Shown here in pieces: positions 34,753-46,740 of a stretch of DNA of 64,000 nucleotides. How positions within the stretch are numbered: the first letter of the stretch is position 1; every line of letters begins with the position of its first letter. Source of the DNA: Elmis aenea (Eukaryota; Arthropoda; Insecta; Coleoptera; Elmidae); NCBI GenBank assembly GCA_947652605.1, contig OX393579.1, positions 23,953,674 through 24,017,673 of the forward strand, written 5' to 3'. The notes below the pieces were generated by a model that saw nothing but the letters and a program-made list of their open reading frames with translations, did not search any database and was not told where the DNA came from. Position numbers and translations under genes: made by a program.

Positions 34753-36417
34753 TAATAACACTCACAAAGGACTTCACTATCGTCAAATAACGTATTTTAT
34801 TAAAAATATTCTTTGTTTATTGTTACAAACACCTTTTTTTTTAGTTATATAAGCTTACGTTAGATCAATCGACAAACAACATATTTTTTTAACAAAAGCG
34901 TGCGACGTAATTAGCGATCAAACCTCACATATTTTTAAACCGCTGGGTAATTTATATAAAGGAAAAGTGTGCTTAGTCGTGATATACGAAAATCAAGCTT
35001 TAACACATAATTTAATGGACAACCAGGAAGGAATAATCATTTGTTTGCGTGCTAATGTAATAGCTCTGTGCTTAATGCAAATATAGAAAAATCTTTAGTT
35101 AGGTACTAATTTTGACTTAGATCGTAAGACAAGCCCTATTAGCTGCTATATTTCTTTTATTCACGAAATCGTTAGAACCCAACAAGGTGCAGCGCAAAGA
35201 TTAAATATACAGTGATATGCAAAAATGAAAACAAAAGCAAAATAGTAAGGTTTCGTGAACTAAGCAATGAATGTAACTAACTACTACTTAAAATAATACT
35301 TCAACATTCAATGAACGATAACATTCAACAGTGTACCCCCTTAAGATTCTTCCGATCGAAATGATCCTAATTGGCATGAAAGTTGTGAACTTTTAAGTAC
35401 GGTATGCTTAATTATATTAAAGTTAAGATTAAGATTAGGCAAACCTTAAAACTTTTTCGTTCCTCGCGCTGCGACTTTTTTTCGAACCGCTAATCCTAGA
35501 ACCTAACAGGCGTAGAGAGAGACACTTAAACTGACAAATTGCAGTGTTCCAGATAATGGTAGGAACAGTGAGAAAAAGACCGGAATACGTAAACTAAATT
35601 AGGAAAAAGAACTTTGTTTAATCAAGATGAAGTTAACAAAAAATTCTTGGTAACTTTAATTGATATAGTTTATTGCACCAAATTTTATTTAAGTTGTATA
35701 ATAACATATTAAAGGCATTACACTGATCATGTTTCGCATTTTATGTTTCATTTTGGTATATGTACACAATAACCTATCCTTTTGCATAGGTAAGTTTGTT
35801 GTTATAAAAGTTGAAGAATTGATAAAAAGAGTTTGGTAGAAAAACAAAAATTTGAAAAATTTGAAAAATTTCAAAAGTTTGAAAAGTTTGAAAAATTAAC
35901 CGATATCGACAACGTTTAAGAAAACAGCAAAAAATTAGAAATTACTAAAATTCTCACCATGAAAGTTTACAGATTGTAAATCTTTAATTTTCTAGATCGT
36001 TTTACGCTAACTCTAATTACTAATATTTTTTTTTAGCTGAATGGTCACCGTGATACAAACCAGACTTACACACATTTATTCACATAATTTTCACTTCTAT
36101 TCAAAAACTACTAATGTTACATGTAACAATTTATCTTTTTGTAAGCCTGTAGTCAACTTTGCAAAATGTAGTTTTGGCCTGTATCTCGGTAACCACAAAA
36201 CTAATAATAAATGAAGGGGCTTTACCACAAAATAATTAAAACTGTCTAAAAAGTAACTTTTTCCCGCTTATTCTGTTTATCATAGATAAAAATATGTTGG
36301 TGTTAAAAATTTGTTATTCATCAGTTTTCTCATAAAGTTGCTAGCACTGATTGGTTTTTTGTATGCCATTAGATTTCTGTCTAGCCTTTTCTAATTTTCT
36401 CATTTAGATCTCTTATA
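34753..36417. other. intronic AT-rich stretch
   Basis: A 10-base tandem repeat (TTTGAAAAAT-like, about five copies) lies at 35849-35897. The segment 36170-36300 resembles foldback-arm text (GTATCTCGGTAACCAC), but no ends were found. No gene recognised. Confidence 0.35.
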
Positions 36418-36543
36418 AAAACAATCAGTGGCATACGCAAGGGGGGATTGGGGGGATAAATCCCCCCTCGAAAATTTGAAAAGGACTAAAATTATAATAC
36501 CGCATTTTTTAATTGCGCGACAGACTGCTTTTTCATACATATA

Positions 36544-38312
36544 TACATATAGTTAAGCACTACAGGCCATTTAGGCCTAGGGCTCGGTTTGCTGTCTCCC
36601 TCCACTTTTTTCTATTTTTGGCTGCCTCTGTCCAGTTCGACACTTTTAGTTTTTTCAAATCATAATCGACCGCTTCCAACCATCTTTTCTTAGGTCTCCC
36701 TCTTTTTCTCACACCCATCCTACTTGCTTTAATCATTATCTTCGCGTTTCTTTGGTTGGAGAGGCGTTGTGCATGCCCAAGCCATCTTATTCTCTGGGCT
36801 CCTACTACTTCGGTTATGGACGGTTCTTTGTACAATCCCATTACTTCCTCGTTTGTCCTTCTTCTCCATTCACCGGTATTTGTTTTTATTCCCCCGTAGA
36901 TCCTTCGCAAGAATTTCCTTTCCCACCTTTCTAGGTCTTCTTTTTCTTTTTTGTTGATTATCCAGGTTTCACAAGCGTATGTTACAGTGGGTCTTAATAC
37001 TGTTTTGTACAATCTTACCTTGGCCTTTCTTGAAATAATGTTGGATCTAAGAATTATCGCTAGAGAACCCGCGCATTTATTACCTTTTGCGAGTCTCGCG
37101 TTTATTTCTTTTCCATTGTCGCAGTTATCAGTAATTTGTACACCCAGATAAATGAAATTTCTTATTTTCTCAAAGCGTCTCTCCTTGTTCTGTTCGATTT
37201 TGATAGATAGATATTCATCCCCTTCTATGTCTTTCCTTTTAGGTCCCATTATCATATATTTGGTTTTCGATTCGTTGATACTTAGTCCCATATTTTTTGC
37301 TTTGTCCTCTAACTTCCTGACAATGTTTTGGATATCTTTTTTTGTTTTGCAGATGATCGCAAGGTCGGCTGCGAAAGCGATGCATTGGTGGTTGTCTGCG
37401 TATATGTTGCCATTTCTGTTAATTCCACTATCTCGAATTATCTTTTCTAAGGCTATATTAAATAACAATGGCGACAGTGGGTCTCCTTGTCTTAGTCCTC
37501 TAGATACTTTAAAAACCTTTGACTTCATGTTTCTGTTTTTTATAAAATTTTCTGTGTTTTGCAGAGTCGCCTTTGTCATAATTATTAGCTTGTCAGGTAT
37601 ATTAAATTCTTTCATGGCTATGTACAATTTTTCCGTAATTATTGAGTCGTACGCTTGCTTAAAGTCTATAAATACTACATGTAGCTCCGTGTTATACTCG
37701 TAATGGCTCGATTGAATTTGCTTTAACGTAAAAATTTGATCGATGGTGGATCTATTGGGTCTGAAACCGCCTTGGTAATCACCTGTGATGTTTTCAGTGT
37801 AGCTGGTGAGTTGTTCCTTTATTACTGTCGCTAATACTTTGTAGGCTGTGTTTAGGAGAGCTATGCCTCTGTAGTTGTCGCATACTGTTCTGTCGCCTTT
37901 TTTGTGTATTGGGCTAAGCATGGCCCTTGCCCAGCTTTTAGGGATTTTTTCTTCGTGCCATATGTCTATCAGTAGTTTTGTAATTTCTTCCTGCAGTTCC
38001 TCACCTCCATATTTAATCAATTCTGCTGCTATTCCGTCTTCTCCCGGGCTTTTGTTATTTTTTAAGTTCTTAATTATTTTCTTTATTTCAGTTCTCGTTG
38101 GGGGTTGCGCCTCTTGTTGTTGTTGTTCATTCTCTTGGGTTTCTAGATTTTCAACCCTTTCCTCCCTTTCGTCTAATTCATTCATTCCGTTGATTCCATG
38201 TGGTTCATCCTCTATTCCATTTAAGAGTTCCTCAAAGTATTCCTTCCACCTCTCGATTATTTCATTGTCTCCTCCCAGTAGCCTTCCAGTTTTTGTCCTA
38301 TAGAACGGTGTC
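36544..38312 (-). mobile_element. 5'-truncated RTE-like LINE
   Basis: A non-LTR retrotransposon in minus orientation. CATACATATA is present on both sides (36534-36543 and 38313-38322), a target duplication within the MITE. The 3' end lacks poly(A) and finishes in a short TATATGTA-like repeat, as RTE-type LINEs often do. The 5' end is cut at about 38312, where the open frame is still continuing upstream, so the endonuclease part is missing. Confidence 0.85.
36560..38312 (-). CDS. LINE reverse transcriptase ORF, 5'-truncated, FAAD in place of FADD
   Basis: An uninterrupted frame; the first Met is at 38185, but the frame stays open to the truncation point at 38312 (..IIERWKEYFEELLNGIED..), so that Met is internal. 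Residue order from the Met: SPGEDGIAAELIKYGGEE, then PIHKKGDRTVCDNYRGIALL, GGFRPNRSTIDQIF, motif A VVFIDFKQAYDS, RGLRQGDPLSPLLFN, motif C region IAFAADLAII, then LGVQITDN, TYACETWIINKKEKEDLERW, RIRWLGHAQR and RKRGRPKKRW. These are the marks of LINE polymerases with the RTE-like CETW tail. Motif C normally reads (Y/F)ADD. Here residue 273, codon at 37369-37367, is GCC (Ala) where GAC (Asp) is expected, so the copy should be catalytically dead. The clade call (RTE-like) is from the tail and memory. Confidence 0.88.
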
Positions 38313-38605
38313 CATACATATAAAATATATTATATGTTTGTATATTTTACTTATAAATGCTATTTTTGGGTACGTTTGACCTTAAATTTTTTTAAAAAAT
38401 TGCCTATGGTGCTGTTACCCGGAGGCTACCACGCCCTGGACCCCCTACAACATTTTCTTGCAACTCACTTTTTGTATCTAGCCTCCCTAGATCATTTTCT
38501 AATTTTAGCATTACCATCCCCGTTTCAAATCAATCAGTACTATTTTTGCAAATTAAAACAATATCCCCCCTGAAATATTTTTCTGCGTACGCCACTGATA
38601 ACAAC

Positions 38606-38780
38606 ATTACCAATTTAACACAGTCAGACCCCTTCTGAAGAAGTCGTCAGCATGGACGACGAAACGTCAAGCATTAATAATTCCACACGGCACAACCCGA
38701 AAACCACCCACTCATCAGACAACGGCCGTGAAAGCCTCCATTCTACTACAGTAGATAATTGTCACCCTGTATTGTTTGTA
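38606..38780. other. relic block: hammerhead-like motif plus foldback right end
   Basis: Between the MITE duplication and 38780 lie the ribozyme-like motif (separate entry) and GTAGATAATTGTCACCCTG|TA at 38756-38776. The latter matches the right end of the 6276-8030 foldback family (GTAGATTATTGTCGCCCTG). No left partner was identified. Confidence 0.5.
38631..38672 (+). ncRNA. hammerhead-ribozyme-like motif
   Basis: CTGAAGA (38635-38641) matches the hammerhead core CUGANGA. After one extra A come GTCGTC (38643-38648), a 6-base loop and GACGAC (38655-38660), which form a perfect 6-bp stem II. GAAAC follows (38661-38665), then GTC (38666-38668) at the place of the cleavage triplet. CTT before the core can pair with AAG after GTC as a short stem I. 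Departures from consensus are the extra A after CUGANGA and a stem III with no room for a loop, so a single copy may not cleave alone. Such motifs are known in Penelope-like and other retroelements. Confidence 0.4.
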
Positions 38781-41311
38781 TAAATTTTAAAGACAACCAA
38801 TTTTTAAATTCTGGTGTAGGTAGGTTAGGTATCTTATTCTTGATCAATAGCAGTACAAATAAATCCATTGGCAAGTTTTTCCGATACTTTTAGAAAAAAA
38901 AACTGTGATTGTTTACAATACAAAGCGCCTTTCATTTCGAGTTAGTGCAAGGCATATCCAATAAAAAAATTTAATTATTACTGATTATCATGGGTTTAGG
39001 TAAACTTAATCACGAGTCATTTTTATAGATTAAACATTAACTGACATTATTATCAAATTTGAGATGCTAAAAACCTTCATTTAGTTTTTAAAAACGTGTT
39101 AGATTTGATTAAAGCATATTGGACACGAGCATTATATCACAATATATAATTTAATTTTCTTTAAAACTCGATCGCATGAAATCTATGTAGTAGTTAAACT
39201 GCTAACTTTTCTTAAACTTATGAAACTAAACAACACAAAAACGTTTAATTACCGTGTTAATTAGATGGTTGAACCTATTGCTTGACCTCTCTTACACTTA
39301 CACCTTCAGAACTTTTCATGTTGGGATTCAAATAAATCGTCTAATATTCAAAGAATTTTAATTCATTGTATATAAAATAATATACATAGCAGATAGCGCT
39401 CGAAGTCGTCCAGATACGATTTAAAACACTATTTAGCGGGTAGCGCCCGAATATGTTGACATTAGAAACAGAGCTAGTAGGTTACCCACTTAATACTGCA
39501 GGTAAAACCTCTCGTACTCAACTTTTAACGAACGTTTAAATAAATCAAGTTATAGAGGAAAATCGACTTAGGGAGGTTTTGTTTAAAATGCAATTAGAGT
39601 GGAGAATTAAGATAGGGCCATGCTGATTAATAAGGTAATTTTGTTATTAAAACTTTTACAGTTCGTGTTCACCGATTTCAGCGGCCTCTGTCTAAGGTCA
39701 AGCAAGTGAGGTAACTCGAGTTACAGATGTGTCGACTGTCGAGTAATAGAGGTTTTATTGTATAATTCGCTCAAACGAAGTTTCGTGCGAAATTCTAGTT
39801 AAGTACTATTAACAATGCATAAAATATTGTATATTTTTAATGTAGCTTGTAAAACGATACAAATCTAGACTTTTTATTTTTATTAAAGTTTGAGTTTATT
39901 GCTATTGGTATAATAAATACATTTATATATTCTTTAAATATCTTAATTGAATCAGATTTCTCTGAAGTATTAGGAAAAACGCAGAAATCTAGCAATGAAT
40001 ATGTATTGTATTTATTTTCATTAATTAACTTATTATATCTTAATAAAAAAAATTATAAGACTAAATAATACAGCGGCAAATTAAGTTTGATTACTTAATT
40101 TATGGTTTTGTTTAGCGTACAATCAGATATAATTTACTGACTATAAATTTAACAACACTAAGTTAATAAATTGTTACCCAAATACTTTCATGTTTTAAAT
40201 TTATAGTAACTTAATAAAAATTCTAGCTTCTATTGTTACGATTATGTACAAATAAGCGGAAGTGTCAGCGTTATTTTGAAAAATGATTTTCTTTATGCAT
40301 GGGAGCTTTAATTAGTTAAGCCAGTAATAGTTCTATTTTGTAAAGTGGATTGAAGGTTATTATTAACCTTAATAGAACAGCGTGTAATAGAAAAATGACC
40401 CCGATTTATTTATAAACTTTCATGTTAAACAAAATAAAAACAAAAATATGTTATACTAAGTCGATTGCAGAGATTTAAATGCATTTTATAACGAATGATC
40501 AAATGTCTGAGTTTATGTCTGTTTAATTTTCGATTACCTTTAAATATCCGCATATTTATTAATCAAATTTACTGCTCAATTATCGAATTAGGAGTTCATT
40601 TGCCAATTAAAAGTTTTAAGTGCAGTTTAACAACAAAAAAGCCTTACAGTTTATAACACTACGATATAATATCACTAAAAATTACTGCCCAAGGTATTTT
40701 CAGTGTTTTTAAAAACACCAGTTTAATTTTAAAAGGTATTATTTAAAAACCTAATTAAATAAGAACTGAAGTACTAATTTTTCATTACTTTATGTTTTAT
40801 TACAAAGCGCGCCTTTTATTTAACGACCATTTACTTGTCAGTTTTGTGGAAAAGGAGTGAAAAGAAAATCATGACAAAGTAAGGCTGAACCCGACACAAC
40901 ACACTTCTAATTTATTGGGACTGGGAATTCACGAATTCTTGTTCCTAAAGACTTCAGCTGACTTGATGAACTAAAGAATGTGCCATGTGGAGATATATCT
41001 GACCTAAAAATGGAGATGAAAGACCGAAACGACAACTAAAACTTTCGCTTGATTAAATGAAATTAATTTAATATTACCACAAATAAATGTACACATCGAT
41101 ATGAAATTCTTATTTGTTTGTAATTTAAATATATGTTTTGATATACGTCATTGTAACGTTTGCAAAATGCACGAATCGTCGTATATTGGACATCGAATTT
41201 CATTAAATTATGCGAGAAATGCTTTCCAGGCAAATAAAAATGTTCAAATTTATATGGAAGTGTATAAACATATGGATATAAAATATTAATAGTAAAATAT
41301 TATTGAATATA
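38781..41311. other. intronic AT-rich stretch
   Basis: No gene or element recognised over 2.5 kb. The open frame at 41101-41289 runs to the edge of the next foldback and has no motif. Confidence 0.4.
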
Positions 41312-42009
41312 CAGGGTGTCACACAAAAAACGCCGCAAGCTGTAAATCCGTTGTTTGTGGTCCGATTTTGATGCACAAAAAAGTAAATGAAATGGCTTCT
41401 CAAATACTATAAGCTGAATTGGATTTTAATTTATTTCAAGTTCAACTTAAATGTCAAACGATAGTCAATTTTATTCTCAAATCTATTTTTTTTACTAATT
41501 CGGGTAGCCATTTTTTTTCTGAATTCAATGATGTAATAATAACTTGATTTTAGTGCAAAACTAATAAGAAATAAAAAATAAAAGTTTAACAGAAATAAGT
41601 AAGGTTTCACAAAATTTTTAAGCGTGCCGTGGAAAACAAAAAAATCTTAATCAACAAATGTCATTTAACCGTCAGTGTGTTATTTTGTTGGTCTGACACG
41701 GCACACTTGAAGATTTTGTAAAACCTAACTTATTTTTTATTTCTGATTAGTTTTGCACTAAAATCCACTTATTATTACATCATTGAATTCAGAAAAAAAA
41801 TGTCTACCAGAATTAGTTTAAAAAAATTGATGGTGCCATTTGAAAAAAAAATACTATCGTTTGACATTTAAGTTGACCTTGAAAAAAATTAAAATACAAT
41901 TCAGTTTATAGTATTTGAGGAGCCATTTCATTTACGTTTTTGTTCGTCAAAATCGGACCACAAACAATGATGGAGTTACAGCTTGCGGTGTTTTTTGTGT
42001 GACACTCAG
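41312..42009. mobile_element. TA-flanked foldback, CAGGGTGTCACACAAAA family
   Basis: The left end is TA|CAGGGTGTCACACAAAAAAC and the right end GTTTTTTGTGTGACACTCAG|CA, with the last bases decayed. The arms match through CCGCAAGCTGTAA, GGTCCGATTTTGA and ATGTCAAACGATAG with their inverses, to a centre near 41660. No coding sequence. Confidence 0.8.
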
Positions 42010-42363
42010 CATATCCGTGACGTCTTTTTAGTCACGAAAACAACGTATAATTGGACTGTGTGTTCTCAAACGGCGCAAATGGCGAACCTAATACGCATTT
42101 TTTTTAAGTTTGATTTTTATATACCTATAACCTTCATAATTTTGCGTTTCTCTTCAAACTACGTTAATCCCTATACAGAATGGTTCACATAGAAAATGCC
42201 CTTGGGATCTCGTAAACGATAAGAGCTACAAAGAAGTTTAAATTAAACAAATTGATCCCCTTTCTGAGACCTATTCAGTGATGCTTTAATGTGTTTAAAA
42301 AATTCCATGGCACGCTAGATAATCAACAAAAATCTAAATTGAATTTTTTTTATATTTTTAATA

Positions 42364-42718
42364 AATAACTCGGTTATACTTGATGGTACAAAAATGTTTT
42401 TGGGGAAAAAGCAGTATATTTTTTTACGTATTCTTAGATAAATTACAAACTTGCATTTTTTAAATGGAAACCATAGTTCGCTATGACCTCACAAAAAGGC
42501 ATTCTTTTTCCTCTTTTTAATAATATAAGGCTTTATGTATTTATTTTGATATTTAGGCTCAAAACAAATAAAATTCATCAAAAAGTCCCTATGAAGAATA
42601 AAGGCCATGAATTTAAACAATATTAAAACAAGTGAATGTTTTCATTTTACAGTGCGTAAAAAAATCTACAATTTTTCTCACAAAAATATTTTCGTACCAT
42701 CAAGTATACCGAGTTATT
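42364..42718. mobile_element. foldback relic related to the GGTGGTCC family
   Basis: ATAACTCGGTTATACTTGAT and the inverse ATCAAGTATACCGAGTTAT form the outer pair. The text ATGGAAACCATAGTTCGCTA near 42465 resembles the AAATGGAAACGATAGTTGGC block of 54619-55843. The outer CAGGGTG tips are missing. Confidence 0.55.
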
Positions 42719-43369
42719 AGCGATTTACCATTCCTGATTAATCAACGACGTGTATACGAAGCGACGTGTAGTGAGGACCGCCTGATTCTAAAGAGTCGGT
42801 TTTTGTCTTACCAACGTCTGCAAGGATAAAATTAATGGTTATAAGGAAAATGGTGTTGAACTTTAAAATATTGATAAATTGTTAAGGCTATTAGTTGAAT
42901 GTTTGTCCTTCTTATAAAAAAAGTGTGTTTGCTGGTGTTTATTTTTTAGTGAAAATTTATTGTAACGGAGGTTGTTAATTATTACACTTTCTCAACAGAA
43001 TGTTATTAATACACTTTATGATATTGTAAGTTTAGAAAATTATAAAAATTTTACTTTTAAAACTGAGTTTTTGTTCTAATGTAGAAAAAATATATATCAC
43101 AATGTGTTAGTTTCATAAAAATAGGAGTGATGAATCCATCCAAACACATGGACCGTTTATTATAAAAGTTGCGTAAGTCCAATTTGGAACAAATAATTTA
43201 CATATAATTTAAGGTGAACTTTTTATTTGTAGACAATTTACGGTTTATGTATATTTTAAAATGTCCACGTGTTTTGACCAACTGGAAATGCGTTAGTAAC
43301 TGACATTACGTAATCATTTATCGTAGAAATTGTATCAAGTTCATTGCCCGTAGAAGAATTAAACACTGA
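42719..43369. other. short AT-rich stretch
   Basis: Nothing recognised. Confidence 0.4.
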
Positions 43370-43530
43370 GGTCCGATTGCATTAAAGTTGAACCTAGAAT
43401 TAACCCGAGGATTAAATCACGTTAACCCTAGAACTAGGCAAAATCGCAGCGTAGGTGGCGCTGATATTGCCCAGTTTTAGTAGGGATTAACTTGTATTTT
43501 AACACCAGTGTTGCTTTGTGCAATCGGACC
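43370..43530. mobile_element. short palindromic MITE (GGTCCGATTGCA ends)
   Basis: GGTCCGATTGCA at 43370-43381 and TGCAATCGGACC at 43519-43530 are exact inverses. Inner words such as TTAACCC, AACCTAGA and CCTAGAAC add partial pairing. No clear target duplication. At 161 bp and GC-richer than the background, it is likely a MITE of unknown superfamily. Confidence 0.65.
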
Positions 43531-45274
43531 AAAGTAAGCTAAGGAGTAAAACCGTACCATTTTACAATTAAATTTGCTATATGATACGAAAAACTGCGAG
43601 TTTATAAAAAACTTATAAGCACAATATAATAGTTCGCAAAAAGTAAATACATACTGAGATTAAACAACAGTATTTTGTTTCTTGTTAATTAAATGGTTGT
43701 GTCATTATCAGAATATTTTTTTTAATGAAATATATCAAAAGGTTTTTTTTTGATAGTATGAGTTGAATAAAATTAGGTGGGTAGTAGGTACATAGTTATA
43801 ATAAAATGTTCGGTAATGTTTGTTTTTTTTAATGTTAAATCTGTGTGTTTTATTATATGTGATTAGGGGGTATTGTCTTTGTGGCGAATATGCCTTTTAG
43901 TATAATAAAAGGTAGGGGCTGGGTCTGTCGTGTTTGTTTTGGATCAAGAGGGCGCTAGTCGCTTCTGTGTAATAACAGTTTCGCGTGTCCCACTATCTGA
44001 CCAAGAGGTCTTACCAAAGGTTGAGTTACTATGGCTAATTATAGCCGACATATAAACTTATATGGCACAGTAAACAGTACAAAAGAACCGAGCAAGAGAA
44101 ACGTGCGTGCTAAATGTGGGAACAAGGCATTGTATTTACACATTTGGTAATTTTCATGATCCCCATTTTGATGTAAAATCTTGTTTACTGTTTCTATACA
44201 GGCAACAAAAACAGTTAAGCTCCTGTTTTCAAAGGAACATTATACACTCCATTCCTCTCGAGTAAATTTACTAAGTACACAGTAGGAATTTCAACGCCCA
44301 TAAAAAATTTATTTACCCCTCGAGCGTGTTTAATGTTCTGTTTACCCTTGGAGACTTAACACGGCTATGACGTCGCCCGAGTGGCAGAATTTTTCATTTG
44401 GTAACATTTATTTGCTTGTTATATTATTAGCATTCCTCGTGTTTTCTCAAGTACCGCTCGCAACAATTTTATTCGACGCAAATTTTCCGTCCAATTAATT
44501 TACCGTTAAACATATTTCGTACATCAATAGAATTATTTCCTTATATTTCAAACCTGCTTTTTGTAAATTAAACCCTTATCAAAAATTATTAACAAGCGTT
44601 AAACAACTTTCCACCGACTATAAGAATTGGCAAATAATTACTAAAGTTGCGTGTTTCTAAATCACTTGTATTTTCTTGCTAAATAAACAGCAAAAGTATA
44701 TTTAAATAAATGGAAATATTTTAATTGTTTTACACATCGTTAAGTATTTTACTATTTATCCTTTGCTTAAAGTAATTTGTAGTTACTCTGTTACCTCAAA
44801 TAGTATTCAAAGGTGCCTTGCACAACCCTTGTTTATTCATTCCAATTCAAAAACATTAAAAGAAACCTTGTGAACGGATCGAAAGAGTAACAAAACATGA
44901 TTAGTATTCAACAGGAACTTCTAATTTTAATTATATACTGTGTAAATACTTATTATAATTTTGCTTGGATGCAAATTAATTACAAGTCTCTGATGTTCTA
45001 TATTGCTTGAACAAATTTTGTACAGTTCCTTGTAATTCATTAGTAAAATTTAAGTACTAGTCATAAATATTTTAATATATCATAATTCTATAAGAATTAT
45101 GTAGACAAGATTTTTCTAAAACTAACCCAGCTGTTTAATGTTAAGTGCTTAGCCTTGCAGTATTAATAAATTAATGGCCCAGGCAAGAATTTAAATGATG
45201 TGTATTAACAATATATAACACTTTTTCTAAACAAAATTGAAATGCTGAAAGACTATGAACATGGCCCAAAAACT
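43531..45274. other. intronic AT-rich stretch
   Basis: No gene or element recognised. Confidence 0.35.
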
Positions 45275-45545
45275 TTATTGGATTGATCAAAAAGTTCAAA
45301 AAGAATACTGAGGTCAATGTTGCAAGCAGTTTTTTGAGCTGTGTGGAGCGAATCCAGTACACGTTATTAACAGGATATTTAACGGAGATGAAACTTGGGT
45401 TTATTATTATGGCGCTAAGTCAAAATAGGAGTCCTTGACGGGCATCGAGAAGGCAAGACTCCTACGAATTTTAAAGTCGTACCATCGGCTAAAATGATCG
45501 GTAGTGTAGACACGAGGTTTTTATGAGGAGAGGTCAATAAAGTCT
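45275..45545 (+). pseudogene. mariner-type transposase fragment 1
   Basis: With frame changes the plus strand gives FFELCGANPVHVINRIFNGD followed by ETWVYYY (45330-45410), the GDETW motif with the first catalytic Asp region of DD34D mariner transposases, and then TNFKVVPSAKMIGSV (about 45455-45505), like the FKV..SAGKVMATVFW block. Stops (for example TAG near 45425) and frameshifts show it is a relic. Confidence 0.75.
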
Positions 45546-45760
45546 TACTTTTTTAACACACAAATACGAGTAAGAGCCCAAGACCTTTTAGTTTTAGTCA
45601 CCAGCCCCTTTATTTTAAGTGTTTTAGTACAGAATTTAAAGTCGATCTTTTTTTAAGCTCTCCGGCCCTTAATTAAAATATCGATATAATTTTGCCCCTA
45701 AATTTATATATCCAGGTTCTTGTAAGGGATTCAGAACCCTCCCCCCCTACCTGCCTACTG

Positions 45761-46740
45761 GAAAAGGTAATGGCAACACAGTTTTGGAACTGGCAAAGAG
45801 TTTTGCTGATACAGAATAAAAGTAAAGGCCAAACCACCTCAAATATGGGTCTAGGAACATTCTTCGCCCACAATTCTTCGCCCACAGTTTTTCGCCCACA
45901 ATTCTTCGCCTCCACAATTCTTCGACCACATTTCTTCGCCTACACAATTCTTCGCCGCCACAATTCTTCGCCGCCACAATTTTTTGCCGCATACAAACAT
46001 ATCACAAATGTTGTTTGTAAATGTGATTGTTTTTATTCATAACGTAATTTTTACAGATTATTTTATATTAGCCATTAGCCTAAAGTTGTTTCTTGTATAT
46101 TAACACTTCGTCTTTTAATATTATGTTTAAAAATTGCTACATAAATAGCGTATGTTGTGATTTTTAACTTTGTTTATGTTATTATAGTATAAATAAAAAT
46201 TAAATTAACCAAACCCAACCTGACCTGACCTAGCCTAATGTAAAATAATCTGTAAAAATTACGTTATAAATAAAAATAATCACATTTACAAACAAAATTT
46301 GTGATATGCTTATATGCAGCGAAAAATTGTGGCGGTGAAGAATTGTGGCGGCGAAGAATTGTGTAGGCGAAGAATTGTGGGCGAAGAATTGTGGAGGCGA
46401 AGAATTGTGGGCGAAGAACTGTGGGCGAAGAATGTTCCGGACACGCTCAAATATAGGTTAAAGGAAGCCATGAATGAAAAACAGAGAAGTAAATTCACAA
46501 AAGGGGTGCGCTTAATTCATGACAATTCGCAAGTTCATACAGCCCAGATTGTTTTGATCGTTTTGAGCTGGCACCAAGTGATTTTTATCTTGTTCCCAAA
46601 TCTGAAATTAGGTCTTCGCGTAAAGCATTTTGACGATCATAAATCATTGCAAGCAGCATTAAATAAGCATTTTGAAGGCAAATAGAGAAACTATTTGTAT
46701 AAAGGAATGATCATCTACCAAATGTATTCATGAGGAGAAT
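45761..46740 (+). pseudogene. mariner transposase fragment 2, split by the minisatellite element
   Basis: The left part, 45761-45846, gives EKVMATQFWNWQRVLLIQ and KGQTTSN. The right part resumes at 46455 with LKEAMNEKQRSKFTKGVRLI then HDNSQVHTAQI, the HDNA.. motif holding the second catalytic Asp. A shifted frame has FELAPSDFYL with the third Asp region, and LQAALNKHFEGK follows. It is interrupted at 45847-46446 by the minisatellite-ended element, with TCAAATAT on both sides. Its left part overlaps in content with fragment 1 (both cover the SAGKVMA region), so the two are separate insertions or a duplication. Confidence 0.78.
45847..46446. mobile_element. minisatellite-ended inverted-repeat element, copy 2 (inverted)
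   Basis: The tips GGGTCTAGGAACATTC and GAATGTTCCGGACACGC are the inverse of those of copy 1. Arrays of the CACAATTCTTCGCC unit run at 45866-45990 and, inverted, at 46320-46435. The core carries AACCAAACCCAACCTGACC and the block ACATAAATAGCGTATGTTGT, both inverted relative to copy 1. A perfect 8-bp duplication, TCAAATAT, lies at 45839-45846 and 46447-46454. It is inserted within a mariner relic. No gene. Confidence 0.9.

Larger units (their letters stand above)
36426..38597. mobile_element. hAT MITE (CAGTGGCGTACGCA family), interrupted by a LINE
   Basis: The ends are CAGTGGCATACGCA and TGCGTACGCCACTG. The 8-bp flanks AAAACAAT and ATAACAAC agree at 6 of 8 positions. Runs of GGGGGGA near 36442 mirror CCCCCCT near 38565. 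It is the same family as 53948-54331, in inverted orientation relative to it. The LINE at 36544-38312 lies inside with a 10-bp target duplication. Comparison with the empty copy at 53948 shows continuous MITE sequence on either side of the LINE. Confidence 0.85.

Noticed and set aside
36752..38303. Plus-strand open frames of 60-183 codons
   Set aside because: Antisense shadows of the LINE reverse transcriptase frame.
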